NCBI GenBank assembly: GCA_934167305.1
Contig: CAKPKQ010000003.1
Coordinates: forward strand, 9,773-73,772
Direction: 5' to 3'
From: an uncultured Clostridia bacterium
GTDB lineage: Bacteria > Bacillota > Clostridia > TANB77 > CAG-508
DNA length: 64,000 nucleotides
Shown here: piece after piece, positions 46,334-55,023 of the stretch
How positions within the stretch are numbered: the first letter of the stretch is position 1
Layout: each line of letters opens with the position of its first letter
Notes under the pieces: model-generated
What the model was told of the DNA's origin: nothing
The model's database searches: none
What the model saw: only the letters and a program-made list of their open reading frames with translations
Position numbers and translations under genes: made by a program

Positions 46334-46411
46334 ATGACGATTGTTGTTAAAAAAGTTCCAAAATGCTTGAGGGGTATTGTTAAATTATTATTTGGAATAA
46401 AAGAAAAATGA
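46334..46411 (+). CDS. spoVM: SpoVM, small amphipathic spore coat anchor
   Basis: 25 residues. It aligns with Bacillus subtilis SpoVM, which has 26: KVPKCLRGIVKLLFG here against KLPKFLGGIVRAMLG. The conserved Pro, the Gly-Ile-Val and the basic ends are kept. SpoVM recognises the curvature of the forespore membrane and anchors SpoIVA at the start of coat assembly. The neighbourhood supports it: rpmB lies next to it on the opposite strand, as in Bacillus. GGAG lies about 11 nt before the ATG. Confidence 0.85.
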   Translation: MTIVVKKVPKCLRGIVKLLFGIKEK

Positions 46412-46416
46412 TACTC

Positions 46417-46449
46417 AAAAAAAGGCTATTTACATAGCCTTAATTTTTT
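46417..46449. terminator. Terminator between spoVM and rpmB
   Basis: AAGGCTATTTACATAGCCTT hairpin with A- and T-tracts, usable on both strands. Confidence 0.85.
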
Positions 46450-46467
46450 GCATATAAAATTTAAAAA

Positions 46468-46665
46468 CTAAGCTCTTGCAACTTTCCCAGAACGTAAGCA
46501 TTTTGCACAAGCATGAATTGTTTGAGTTTCACCATTAACAACAGCTTTAACTCTTCTTAAGTTTGGTCTAAAAGCTCTAGTTGTTCTTCTACTAATATGA
46601 GAACGAGCTATACTAAGCTTGTTTCCATGAGCTAATGATTTTCCACAAATATCACATTTTGCCAT
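46468..46665 (-). CDS. rpmB: 50S ribosomal protein L28
   Basis: 65 residues. Family features are CDICGKSLAHGNKLS at the N-terminus, SRRTTRAFRPNLRRVK in the middle and ACAKCLRSGKVARA at the end. The paired Cys (CDIC and CAKC) mark the zinc-binding form. AGGAGGTG lies before the ATG. Next to spoVM on the other strand. Confidence 0.98.
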   Translation of the reverse strand: MAKCDICGKSLAHGNKLSIARSHISRRTTRAFRPNLRRVKAVVNGETQTIHACAKCLRSGKVARA

Positions 46666-46764
46666 TGAACTGCACCTCCTATGTGAAATCTAAAATTGAC
46701 TAAGTATAAGTTTAACACATATTACAACAAAATACAAGTGTTTTACGAAAATTCGTAATAAAAG

Positions 46765-47457
46765 TTATTTATTAATTATGTCTTTAATAACTTCTCCAGC
46801 TAAAATTAAACCTGCAACAGATGGAACAAAGCTAATACTAGCAGGAGTTCTTTTATTAGTTTCATCAAAACGTTTTGGTTCTTCTTTAGAGTAAACTACC
46901 TTTAAATGTTTAATTCCACGTTTGCTAAGCTCTTTTCTCATAACTTTAGCTAATGGACATACTGAAGTTTTTGTAATATCAGATACTTCAAATTTGGTAG
47001 GGTCTAATTTATTTCCAGTACCCATAGAGCAAATAATTGGAATTTCACGTTTATGACATTCTTCTACCAAATTAATTTTAGAAGTAACACAATCAATTGC
47101 ATCAACCACATAATCAAAATGAGTACTTAAAATTTCATCTGCACGTGAAGCATCATAAAACATTTGATATGTAGTTATATTTAGATTAGGGTTGATTTTA
47201 AGCAATCTTTCTTTTTCAACATCAACTTTAGGCATTCCAATAGTAGTAGTATCTGCAATAAGTTGACGATTTATATTTGTAATATCTACAACATCTTTAT
47301 CAACTAATGTAAGGTTGCCGATTCCACTACGTGCTAAAGCTTCAATTGCATAAGAACCAACGCCTCCACAGCCAAATACTGCAACATGAGAATTTTTTAA
47401 TTTATTAATATTATCTATTCCGATTAAATATTCAGTTCTATTAAGCCAATTGTTCAT
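46765..47457 (-). CDS. tcdA: tRNA threonylcarbamoyladenosine dehydratase
   Basis: 230 residues of the ThiF/MoeB E1-like family. The ATP site is GCGGVGSYAIEALARSG and the adenylation-site segment is VDKDVVDITNINRQ. SMGTGNKLDPTKF and the absence of the ThiF/MoeB zinc Cys pairs support TcdA, which cyclises t6A37 of tRNA to ct6A. GAGGT lies before the ATG. Monocistronic. Confidence 0.92.
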   Translation of the reverse strand: MNNWLNRTEYLIGIDNINKLKNSHVAVFGCGGVGSYAIEALARSGIGNLTLVDKDVVDITNINRQLIADTTTIGMPKVDVEKERLLKINPNLNITTYQMFYDASRADEILSTHFDYVVDAIDCVTSKINLVEECHKREIPIICSMGTGNKLDPTKFEVSDITKTSVCPLAKVMRKELSKRGIKHLKVVYSKEEPKRFDETNKRTPASISFVPSVAGLILAGEVIKDIINK

Positions 47458-47537
47458 TTTTTAATACCTCGAACCATATTATAGCATTTTTTAAAATTAG
47501 GTGTCAATATATTCCGAACAAAAATTTGCAAAAGCAC

Positions 47538-47565
47538 TTGCAATTTTTTTATTTTATGATAAAAT
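47538..47565 (+). promoter_or_regulatory. Promoter for ruvA
   Basis: TTGCAA at 47538-47543, 16-bp spacer, TAAAAT at 47560-47565. Confidence 0.5.
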
Positions 47566-47591
47566 GTGTGTGATAAAAAAGGAGAATGAAA

Positions 47592-48209
47592 ATGTTAGCA
47601 TATATTAAAGGAATTTTAGAAATTAAAACAAAAGGTTATATAGTGGTAGAAGTAGGTGGATTAGGGTATAAAATTTTTATGCCAGAATCTACAATAGCAA
47701 AAGCCGGCAATATTGGAGATAAAGTACAAATACATACATTTATGAGGGTTAGAGAAGATGATGTTAGCTTATATGGTTTTTTAACAAATGAAGAATTACG
47801 TATGTTTGAGCTATTATTAAGTGTTAGTGGAATAGGAGCAAAAGGAGCATTAGGAATATTATCTAATATTACACCATCTCAATTTGCGTTAGCAGTTATA
47901 TCAAATGATGTGGCAATATTAAAAAAGGTACCAGGGATTGGACCTAAAACAGCTCAAAGAGCCATATTAGAGTTAAAAGATAAATTGAAAAAAGATCAAG
48001 AAATAGCAGTTACAGAAGGAGAAGAGGCTTCAAGTATTGAAAAAGTTATTAAAGAAGATGAAAAAGTATCAGAAGCTATTAGTGCATTACAGGTACTTGG
48101 TTATAGCAGACGTGAAATAGTAGAAGCATTACAAAATGTAGAGTTAACTTCATTATCTGTAGAGGATATTATAAGAAAAGGACTTGCTAATTTAGCTAAG
48201 AAATTATAA
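47592..48209 (+). CDS. ruvA: Holliday junction DNA helicase subunit RuvA
   Basis: 205 residues from ATG 47592, which gives the typical MLAYIKG start 7 nt after GGAG; the ATG at 47586 is too close to the SD. Domain I is an OB fold (1-62), domain II has two helix-hairpin-helix motifs (LLSVSGIGAKGALGIL, LKKVPGIGPKTAQRAI), and the short domain III (about 155-205) contacts RuvB. ruvB does not follow; instead rarA lies downstream. Confidence 0.97.
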   Translation: MLAYIKGILEIKTKGYIVVEVGGLGYKIFMPESTIAKAGNIGDKVQIHTFMRVREDDVSLYGFLTNEELRMFELLLSVSGIGAKGALGILSNITPSQFALAVISNDVAILKKVPGIGPKTAQRAILELKDKLKKDQEIAVTEGEEASSIEKVIKEDEKVSEAISALQVLGYSRREIVEALQNVELTSLSVEDIIRKGLANLAKKL

Positions 48210-48220
48210 TATTTAGAGTA

Positions 48221-48296
48221 GGCACAGCGACTTTGATATATATTTTTTCGTGCTTTAGCCTAAGAAAAAATATATTCAAAGTGCAAGCGACGTGCC
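48221..48296. repeat. Long hairpin between ruvA and rarA
   Basis: GGCAC at one end pairs with GTGCC at the other. Inside, ACTTTGATATATATTTTTT pairs with AAAAAATATATTCAAAGT with small bulges. AGCG/AGCGAC motifs flank the stem on both sides. There is no coding potential. It could be a small palindromic element or a terminator-like structure. Confidence 0.6.
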
Positions 48297-48333
48297 GGAG
48301 AGATCAAAATAGAGATAAAAGGAGCTTTGAATA

Positions 48334-49578
48334 ATGGACATGAGTAAACCACTTGCATACAGAATGAGTCCCAAAACATTAGATGACTATGTAGGGCAAG
48401 AACACATATTAGGAAAAGATAAAATTTTATACCGTACAATAAAAGCAGATAGACTATCTAGCATTATACTTTGGGGGCCACCTGGATGTGGTAAAACTTC
48501 GCTTGCTAGAGTTATTAGTAATACAACAAAATGTAAGTTTTTGAAAATAAATGCAGTAACATCAGGAATATCAGACATAAAAAATGCGGTTGAAACAGCA
48601 CAAAATGTTTTGTTAAACCCATCTGGAAAATGTATTTTATTTATAGACGAAATTCATCGTTTTAATAAATTACAACAAGACGCATTACTTCCTTATGTGG
48701 AAAATGGAACTATAATTTTAATAGGAGCTACTACAGAAAATCCATATTTTGAAGTAAATAAAGCTTTAATATCAAGATCAATGGTATTTCATTTACAACC
48801 ACTAACAGATGAAGATATATTTAAAGTGTTAAAAAAATCTTTAACATCTGAGGATGGATTAGGAAATTACAATATAAAAATAGAAGATAGCACATTAAAA
48901 AAACTTGCAATAACATCTGGGGGAGATGTAAGAACAGCTTTAAATGGGCTAGAAGTTGCAGTTTTGACAACACAAATGGATTCAAATGGAATAATAAATA
49001 TTACAGATGAAATATTAAAAGAGTGTGTACAAACAAGAAAAGCGGTGTTTGATAAAAAAGGAGACAGCCATTATGATAATATTAGTGCATTTATAAAATC
49101 GATGCGTGGCAGTGATGTAGATGCTGCATTGTTTTACTTGGCAAGAGCACTAAATGCAGGTGAAGACCCTGTGTTTATGGCAAGAAGAATTGTTATAGCA
49201 GCTGCAGAAGATGTTGGAATGGCAAATCCAAATGCTTTAGTAGTTGCAACATCAGCTATGCAAGCTGTAACTATGGTAGGAATGCCAGAAGCCAGAATTA
49301 TTTTAGCAGAGGCAACAGTTTATGTTGCAACTTCCAAAAAATCAAATGCTGCATATTTAGGAATAGATAAGGCACTAGCAGATGTAGCTAATAAAGATAC
49401 AGGAACGATACCAATGCACATTAGAAATGCACCAGCAGAAGGAATGTCAAAAGAAGGTTATGGAGTAGGTTACAAATACCCACATGATTATCCAAATCAT
49501 TGGGTAGAACAACAATATTTACCTGATAAAATGTTAGGAACAAAATATTATACAAAAGATGATACAGTGGAAGATTAA
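48334..49578 (+). CDS. rarA: Replication-associated recombination protein A
   Basis: 414 residues, a clamp-loader-like AAA+ ATPase of the RarA/MgsA family that acts at stalled replication forks. Walker A is GPPGCGKTS at about 50-58, Walker B is ILFIDEIHRF, and sensor 1 is LIGATTENP. The C-terminal tetramerisation part contains GSDVDAALFYLARAL and NAPAEGMSKEGYG, both typical. AAAGGAG lies 9 or more nt before the ATG. Confidence 0.95.
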   Translation: MDMSKPLAYRMSPKTLDDYVGQEHILGKDKILYRTIKADRLSSIILWGPPGCGKTSLARVISNTTKCKFLKINAVTSGISDIKNAVETAQNVLLNPSGKCILFIDEIHRFNKLQQDALLPYVENGTIILIGATTENPYFEVNKALISRSMVFHLQPLTDEDIFKVLKKSLTSEDGLGNYNIKIEDSTLKKLAITSGGDVRTALNGLEVAVLTTQMDSNGIINITDEILKECVQTRKAVFDKKGDSHYDNISAFIKSMRGSDVDAALFYLARALNAGEDPVFMARRIVIAAAEDVGMANPNALVVATSAMQAVTMVGMPEARIILAEATVYVATSKKSNAAYLGIDKALADVANKDTGTIPMHIRNAPAEGMSKEGYGVGYKYPHDYPNHWVEQQYLPDKMLGTKYYTKDDTVED

Positions 49579-49581
49579 ATT

Positions 49582-49614
49582 GAAAATCCCCGGCTAAAAC
49601 AGTCCGGGATTTTC
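49582..49614. terminator. Terminator between rarA and the transporter gene
   Basis: GAAAATCCCCGG / CCGGGATTTTC, near-perfect, convergent genes on both sides. Confidence 0.9.
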
Positions 49615-49619
49615 TGTGA

Positions 49620-50729
49620 TTATAATGTTGTTACTAGTAATAATACAACTAAAAATAAAGTATTAAATATTGTATACATTATTAAATATTTCCAAAAGTT
49701 TTTAGGCTGGTGTTTTAAAAATTCTTTTAAAGTAATTAAACTAGCTAGTGAAGATATCAATATTCCTAAAGAACCTATATTTACAGAAACTAATAATTCT
49801 TTATAATTTGTAGTAAATTTAGATAAGAATATTGCAGTAGGAACATTGCTTATAAATTGACAAGACATTATTCCAGCTAACAATGTATTTTTTACAACAA
49901 TTTCTGATATAAACTCTTTTATAGCAGATATTCTAGCAATATTTCCTGAAAAGACAAAGAAAACAAAGAATGTTGCTATAAGAGCATAGTCTATTTGCTT
50001 AAACCTTTTTCTATCCATTATAAGGATTGTTAAAACTACAATTGCTAATGTTATCAAATAAGGAATAACCCTAAAAATACTAAGTATTACGAAAATAAAT
50101 AAAATTGAATATATACATAGCTCTTTCTTACTTATGATTATCTTTGAATTTTTTCTTAGCTTTAAAGTTTCATTATGAACAAAAGCACAGCATATCCATA
50201 ATAACACTGCAACAGTTATGGACGGAACAAGCAATATACTAAAAAACTCTGTTGTGTTTATATTATAATAAGAATAAAGATATAAATTTTGTGGATTACC
50301 ATAAGGAGTAATCATACCACCCATATTAGCAGCTATAGTTTGCATTATAAATGTAAAAGCTAGATATTTATCATTTTTGGTTGAATGCAAAACAATATAT
50401 GTAAGCGGAAGAAATGTTATTAAAGACATATCATTTGCTACTATCATATCAAAGAAAAAGGTACCAAATACAAGTGCATATATAACAGCTCTTCGGGTAT
50501 GAAATAAACCTATAAGTTTTCTAGAAATCAACTCAAATACATTTGTGCTTTTAAGTCCAGCAACTACAGCAAGCATACAGAATAAGCAAATTAATGTACT
50601 ATAATCAAAATAACCTAAATATTCTTTATCTGGTGGCACAAAAAAACATGTAATAATTGCTAAAACGATTGCAACAGATAAAACTACTTCACTTTTTATA
50701 AAATTAATTATTTTTTCTTTTGTCTTCAT
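49620..50729 (-). CDS. SLC13/ion-transporter superfamily permease
   Basis: 369 residues from ATG 50729, 5 nt after GGAGA (a longer frame starts at 50741). About ten membrane helices. Segments such as VVAGLKSTNVFELISRKLIG, FFFDMIVANDMSLITFLPL and MGGMITPYGNPQNLYLYSY match the anion-transporter (SLC13/CitMHS/ArsB) fold; the last has the typical NPQN hairpin. The substrate cannot be read from the sequence. Monocistronic. Confidence 0.85.
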   Translation of the reverse strand: MKTKEKIINFIKSEVVLSVAIVLAIITCFFVPPDKEYLGYFDYSTLICLFCMLAVVAGLKSTNVFELISRKLIGLFHTRRAVIYALVFGTFFFDMIVANDMSLITFLPLTYIVLHSTKNDKYLAFTFIMQTIAANMGGMITPYGNPQNLYLYSYYNINTTEFFSILLVPSITVAVLLWICCAFVHNETLKLRKNSKIIISKKELCIYSILFIFVILSIFRVIPYLITLAIVVLTILIMDRKRFKQIDYALIATFFVFFVFSGNIARISAIKEFISEIVVKNTLLAGIMSCQFISNVPTAIFLSKFTTNYKELLVSVNIGSLGILISSLASLITLKEFLKHQPKNFWKYLIMYTIFNTLFLVVLLLVTTL

Positions 50730-50789
50730 AATTATCTCCATATAATACTTATATAAATATTATAACAATATAAAATAAAAAATACAATA

Positions 50790-50822
50790 AAAAAGATACC
50801 TTATTTCTAAGATATCTTTTTT
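50790..50822 (-). terminator. Terminator of the NfeD-stomatin operon
   Basis: AAAAAAGATA and TATCTTTTTT arms with an inner TTA/TAA pairing, downstream of the stomatin-like gene. Confidence 0.75.
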
Positions 50823-50826
50823 AAAT

Positions 50827-51729
50827 TTATTTTTTATCTTTAATAACTTCTGTAATAGCACCTAAACTACTTAAAGTATTTGTTGCTTCAAATGGAATAA
50901 ATACTTTATTAGCTTCTCCATTAGCAACTTCTTTTAAAGTCTCTAAAGATTTTAATTGAACTAATTTTTCATCAGGTTTAGCTTTCATCATTGCATCATA
51001 AACCATATGAATTTCTTGAGCTTTTGCTTCAGCAACTTGTTTTATAGCTTCGGCCTCACCAATTGCTCTTCTTATTTTAGCTTCTTTATCAGCTTCAGCC
51101 TCTAAAATAGCAGCTTCTTTTTTACCTTCTGCTAAAGTAATAGCAGATTGTCTTTCACCTTCAGCTTGTAAAATTAAAGCTCTTTTATTTCTCTCAGCAT
51201 TCATTTGTTTTTCCATTGCATCTCTAATGTCTGCTGGAGGAGTAATATCTTTAATTTCAACTCTATCGACTTTACAACCCCATTGATCTGTTGCTTCATC
51301 AAGAATAACTCTTAATCTATCATTGATAGCATCTCTAGAACTAAATGTATCATCTAAGTCCATTTTACCAACAATATCACGAATTGTTGTAATTGCTAAG
51401 TATTCAATACCTTTCTTTAAGTTTTGAATTTCATAAACAGCTCTTGCTGGATCTGTAATTTTGTAAAACACAACAGTATCAATAGTAATAGTAACATTAT
51501 CTTGAGTAATAACACCTTGAGGTGGAATGTCCATTGTTTGTTGTTTTAAACTAACAACACTACGTACATGATCTACAAAAGGAATAATAACTGTAAGACC
51601 TGCATCAGCTACTTTGTGAAATTTACCAAGTCTTTCAATAATGTAAACTTCAGATTGTTTTACTATTTTAATTGTATTAAATGCAATAATTAAAATAATA
51701 ACTAATAATGCGATTAAAACCCACATCAT
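50827..51729 (-). CDS. SPFH/stomatin-like membrane protein
   Basis: 300 residues. One N-terminal membrane helix (about 2-20), then the SPFH/band-7 domain (about 22-185: VYIIERLGKFHKVADAGL, VVSLKQQTMDIPPQGVITQDNV, VDRVEIKDITPP). An Ala/Glu-rich coiled coil follows (about 190-250). Such proteins form ring-like scaffolds in membrane microdomains. AAGGAGG lies 9 nt before the ATG pair. It follows the NfeD gene by about 50 nt, the standard pairing. Confidence 0.94.
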   Translation of the reverse strand: MMWVLIALLVIILIIAFNTIKIVKQSEVYIIERLGKFHKVADAGLTVIIPFVDHVRSVVSLKQQTMDIPPQGVITQDNVTITIDTVVFYKITDPARAVYEIQNLKKGIEYLAITTIRDIVGKMDLDDTFSSRDAINDRLRVILDEATDQWGCKVDRVEIKDITPPADIRDAMEKQMNAERNKRALILQAEGERQSAITLAEGKKEAAILEAEADKEAKIRRAIGEAEAIKQVAEAKAQEIHMVYDAMMKAKPDEKLVQLKSLETLKEVANGEANKVFIPFEATNTLSSLGAITEVIKDKK

Positions 51730-51778
51730 AATAAAAATCCTCCTTAAAATATATATAATAAATAATAAATATTAATGC

Positions 51779-52234
51779 CTAAACTTTTTGCTCAACTTTT
51801 GAATTATTGAGATCTGTTGAAACTACGGCTTTTACACCATCAATACTTAAAATTAAGACTTCAGTTCCTTCACTAATAAATTCTTCATTAGTTGATTTTG
51901 CAGTCCACACCTGACCATCTATTTTAATTTGACCAACTCCTTGATTAGGATTTATTTCTTTAATTACAATAGCTCTTTTTCCAATAATAGAAAAAGCATT
52001 AGTAACTAAAGGGTTATCAGTTTTATCAAGCTTTTTTGCCAAAGGTCTTGTAAAAAAAATAAAAAGTGCAGAGGTAACTACAAATACAGCAGTTTGAATA
52101 ATTATATTATCAGTAAAAAAACTGGTTATCATAGCACATAAGCTACCTAAACTTAACCAAAAGATTAAAAAGCCTACAGTTGCTATTTCAGCAATAACAA
52201 AAATACCTGCTAAAATTAACCAAATATACCACAT
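51779..52234 (-). CDS. NfeD family membrane protein
   Basis: 151 residues. Three membrane helices (about 1-20, 25-45, 48-66) are followed by a C-terminal OB-fold domain (about 85-145) with GKRAIVIKEINPNQGVGQIK and GQVWTAKS. It is the short NfeD form, without a protease domain, and partners stomatin-like proteins in the membrane. First gene of the operon; GGAG precedes the ATG. Confidence 0.93.
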   Translation of the reverse strand: MWYIWLILAGIFVIAEIATVGFLIFWLSLGSLCAMITSFFTDNIIIQTAVFVVTSALFIFFTRPLAKKLDKTDNPLVTNAFSIIGKRAIVIKEINPNQGVGQIKIDGQVWTAKSTNEEFISEGTEVLILSIDGVKAVVSTDLNNSKVEQKV

Positions 52235-52322
52235 AAAATAATCTCCTTTACGCTTGTAACATTTATATTATACTATATTCTGGACAAAAATGGAATATGT
52301 TTTTGAAAAAAATGCAATATCT

Positions 52323-52350
52323 TGCCAACTTTTGCAATTTGTGATATAAC
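52323..52350 (+). promoter_or_regulatory. Promoter for the UDPGP-glmU operon
   Basis: TTGCCA at 52323-52328, 16-bp spacer, TATAAC at 52345-52350. Confidence 0.45.
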
Positions 52351-52392
52351 AGTAAGCGAATGAATAATATAATCATATAAAGGTGGGATATA

Positions 52393-53619
52393 ATGAAAGA
52401 GGAAACTATTTCAATTTTAAAGAAATATCATCAAGAACATATATTAGAATATAACTTAACTGAAAAGCAACAACAAGAACTAGAAAAGCAAATATTAAGC
52501 ATAGATTTTGAACAATTGCAAAAATTATATGAAAGTACAAAACAAGAAAAAAATATAGAAGAAAAAAAGATTGAGCACATTGCATATACAGACAAGGCAA
52601 AAATGTCAAAGGAACTAGAGCAAGAACTTACAAACATTGGAACAGAGGTTATAAAACAAGGGCATTATGCAGTTATAACAATGGCAGGTGGCCAAGGAAC
52701 TAGATTAGGGCATCAAGGACCAAAAGGAACATATGCATTAGATACAATAAAAGGAAAAAAATACATATTTGAAATAATTATTGATAAACTAAAAAAAGCA
52801 AAAGAAGAATATGGAGTTGCAATACCTTGGTATGTAATGACAAGCAAAGACAATCACGAGGAAACGGTATGGTTTTTAGAAAAAAATAAATATTTTGGAT
52901 ATGAAAAAGAAAAGGTTAAATTTTTTAAACAAGGGGAATTACCTTTAATAGATACTCAAGGAAGAGTAATATTAGATGAAAATGCTACAATAAAAGAAGC
53001 AGCAAATGGAAATGGCGGACTGTTTGAAGCTATTTATAAAAATCAAATTTTAGAAGATTTAAAAAAGCATCAAATTGAATGGATATTTGTTAGCAACATA
53101 GATAATATATTATCAAACTTTGTGGATCCACTTCTAGTAGGCCTTACAATTAAAGAAAAAAATGTTATTGCTTCAAAGTCAGTGGCAAAAGCAAATCCGC
53201 AAGAAAAAATTGGAGTTTTCTGCAAAATCAATGGAAAACCAGAGATAATTGAATATATTGATTTACCACAAGAAATGGCAGAAAAAGTTGATGAAAAAGG
53301 TGAGTTGCTATATGGAGATGGAAACTTTGGCACATACTTATTTAATCAAAAAGTATTTGAAAAACTATCAACAGCTAAACTACCATATCATGCAGCATTT
53401 AAAAAATCAGGTTATTTAGATATAAATGGAAAATTTATAGAACCAGATGAACCAAATGTATATAAATTTGAAACATTTATATTTGATGCTTTCTCACAAT
53501 ATAATGATATGACAATAATGAGAGTAAAAAGAGAAGACGAATTTGCACCTGTAAAAAATCGTACAGGAAATGACAGCCCAGAAACAGCTGTTAAATTATA
53601 TAATGAAAAAAATAAATAA
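52393..53619 (+). CDS. UDPGP-type UDP-sugar pyrophosphorylase (UAP1-like)
   Basis: 408 residues. The nucleotide-binding signature MAGGQGTRLGHQGPKGTYAL is at about 96-115. It belongs to the eukaryote-type UDPGP family, which contains UDP-GlcNAc/GalNAc and UDP-glucose pyrophosphorylases. Further motifs are WYVMTSKDNHEET, NGNGGLFEAI and WIFVSNIDNIL. It makes a UDP-sugar from a sugar 1-phosphate and UTP. It lies 14 nt upstream of a GlmU whose own uridylyl site is altered, so GlcNAc-1-P is the likely substrate (inference). Confidence 0.9.
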   Translation: MKEETISILKKYHQEHILEYNLTEKQQQELEKQILSIDFEQLQKLYESTKQEKNIEEKKIEHIAYTDKAKMSKELEQELTNIGTEVIKQGHYAVITMAGGQGTRLGHQGPKGTYALDTIKGKKYIFEIIIDKLKKAKEEYGVAIPWYVMTSKDNHEETVWFLEKNKYFGYEKEKVKFFKQGELPLIDTQGRVILDENATIKEAANGNGGLFEAIYKNQILEDLKKHQIEWIFVSNIDNILSNFVDPLLVGLTIKEKNVIASKSVAKANPQEKIGVFCKINGKPEIIEYIDLPQEMAEKVDEKGELLYGDGNFGTYLFNQKVFEKLSTAKLPYHAAFKKSGYLDINGKFIEPDEPNVYKFETFIFDAFSQYNDMTIMRVKREDEFAPVKNRTGNDSPETAVKLYNEKNK

Positions 53620-53633
53620 AGGAGAATTTTATC

Positions 53634-54890
53634 ATGGAAAATGTAATAGGTTTAGTAATGGCAGCAGGAACAGATAACAGAATGAAATCTAAGAAATCAA
53701 AACTAGCACAAGAATTATATGGAAAGGCTGTTATAAAAAGAGTTGTTGACAGCATGAAAAAAGCTGGAATAGAAGAAGTTGCAGTTATTGTTGGAGACAA
53801 CAAAGAAGAGATAGAAGGCATTTTAAAAGATGAAGTAACATATTTAGAACAAAAAGGTTGCTTAGGAACAGGCCATGCAATAATGCAAGCAACAAGTTAC
53901 TTAGAAAGTAAAAAAGGAAGAGTAGTAATTGCAAATGGAAACATACCATTAATTACACCAGAAACCATTAAAGAATTGGTAGAAAAATCAGAAAAAGAAA
54001 ATGAGGCAGTTACAATACTTACAGGAATTATAAGTGAACCAACAGGTTATGGAAGAGTTATTAGAGAGAATAATAGAATTACAGAAGTCATAGAAGAAAA
54101 AGAACTAACAGAAGCAGGAAAGAAAATATTAGAAGTAAATGCAGGAGTATACTGTTATGAAATTTCTGAATTAACAAAAATAATTGGAACATTAAGAAAA
54201 AACAGCATGGGACTATATTATTTAACAGATACTGTTAAAATGCTAGTTGCATCAGGAAAAAATGTTGGAGGAGTCTTAGTAGAAGACAACACAGAAATAT
54301 TGAGTCTTAATACAAAACTTCAACTAGAAATGTTAACAAGAATTTTAAGAATAAAAATCAACACAATGCATATGAACAATGGTGTAACAATAGAAGACAT
54401 CAACACAACATATATATATGAAGATGTAGAAATTGGAATGGACACAGTAATTCATCCAAACACAACAATCAAATCTGGAGTAGTAATAGGAGAAGACTGC
54501 AACATTGGACCAAATGCATATATTCGTGAAGGATGTAAACTAGCAGACAAAGTAAAAGTAGGAAGCTTTGTAGAAATTAAAAAAGCAATTATTGCAGAAG
54601 GCTCTAAAGTACCACACTTATCATATATGGGCGACTGTGAAATAGGAACAAAATGCAATATTGGATGTGGAACAATCACATGTAATTACGACGGAAAAAA
54701 TAAACACAAAACTAAAATTGGAGATAACTGCTTCATAGGCTCAAATGTAAACTTAGTAGCACCAGTAACATTAGGCGACCATGTATTAGTAGCAGCAGGA
54801 TCAACAATCACACAAGATGTACCATCAGAAGCACTAAGCATAGCAAGAGAAAGACAAACAAACAAAGAAGAATGGAACAAAAATAAATAA
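53634..54890 (+). CDS. glmU: GlmU-like protein with degraded uridylyltransferase site
   Basis: 418 residues, shorter than the usual 450-460. The N-terminal nucleotidyltransferase domain (1-225) is recognisable, but the AAGxGTRM loop reads AAGTDNRM and the metal-binding Asp of GDVPL is Asn103 (NGNIPL). The C-terminal left-handed beta helix is normal for the acetyltransferase, with His328 in KVPHLSYMGD (E. coli His363) and NIGCGTITCNYDG. It probably acetylates GlcN-1-P, with the second step done by the upstream UDPGP enzyme. GGAG lies before the ATG. The stop directly abuts palindromic element B. Confidence 0.9.
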   Translation: MENVIGLVMAAGTDNRMKSKKSKLAQELYGKAVIKRVVDSMKKAGIEEVAVIVGDNKEEIEGILKDEVTYLEQKGCLGTGHAIMQATSYLESKKGRVVIANGNIPLITPETIKELVEKSEKENEAVTILTGIISEPTGYGRVIRENNRITEVIEEKELTEAGKKILEVNAGVYCYEISELTKIIGTLRKNSMGLYYLTDTVKMLVASGKNVGGVLVEDNTEILSLNTKLQLEMLTRILRIKINTMHMNNGVTIEDINTTYIYEDVEIGMDTVIHPNTTIKSGVVIGEDCNIGPNAYIREGCKLADKVKVGSFVEIKKAIIAEGSKVPHLSYMGDCEIGTKCNIGCGTITCNYDGKNKHKTKIGDNCFIGSNVNLVAPVTLGDHVLVAAGSTITQDVPSEALSIARERQTNKEEWNKNK

Positions 54891-55023
54891 TGTCAGTTTG
54901 GGGACGTTTCTTTAACTGACAAAAATGTCACTTAGGGGACAGATCTTAAAAAGTTAAAACACTTAAAAGATCTGTCCCCCAACTGTCAAAAGCGTCAGTT
55001 AAAGAAACGTCCCCAAACTGACA
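54891..55023. repeat. Palindromic element of about 133 bp, copy B
   Basis: Same arms as copy A (TGTCAGTTTGGGGACGTTTC and inverse). It fills the whole gap between the convergent glmU and holin-like genes. It starts the base after the glmU TAA and ends the base before the stop of the opposite gene. It probably acts as a bidirectional terminator. Confidence 0.9.
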
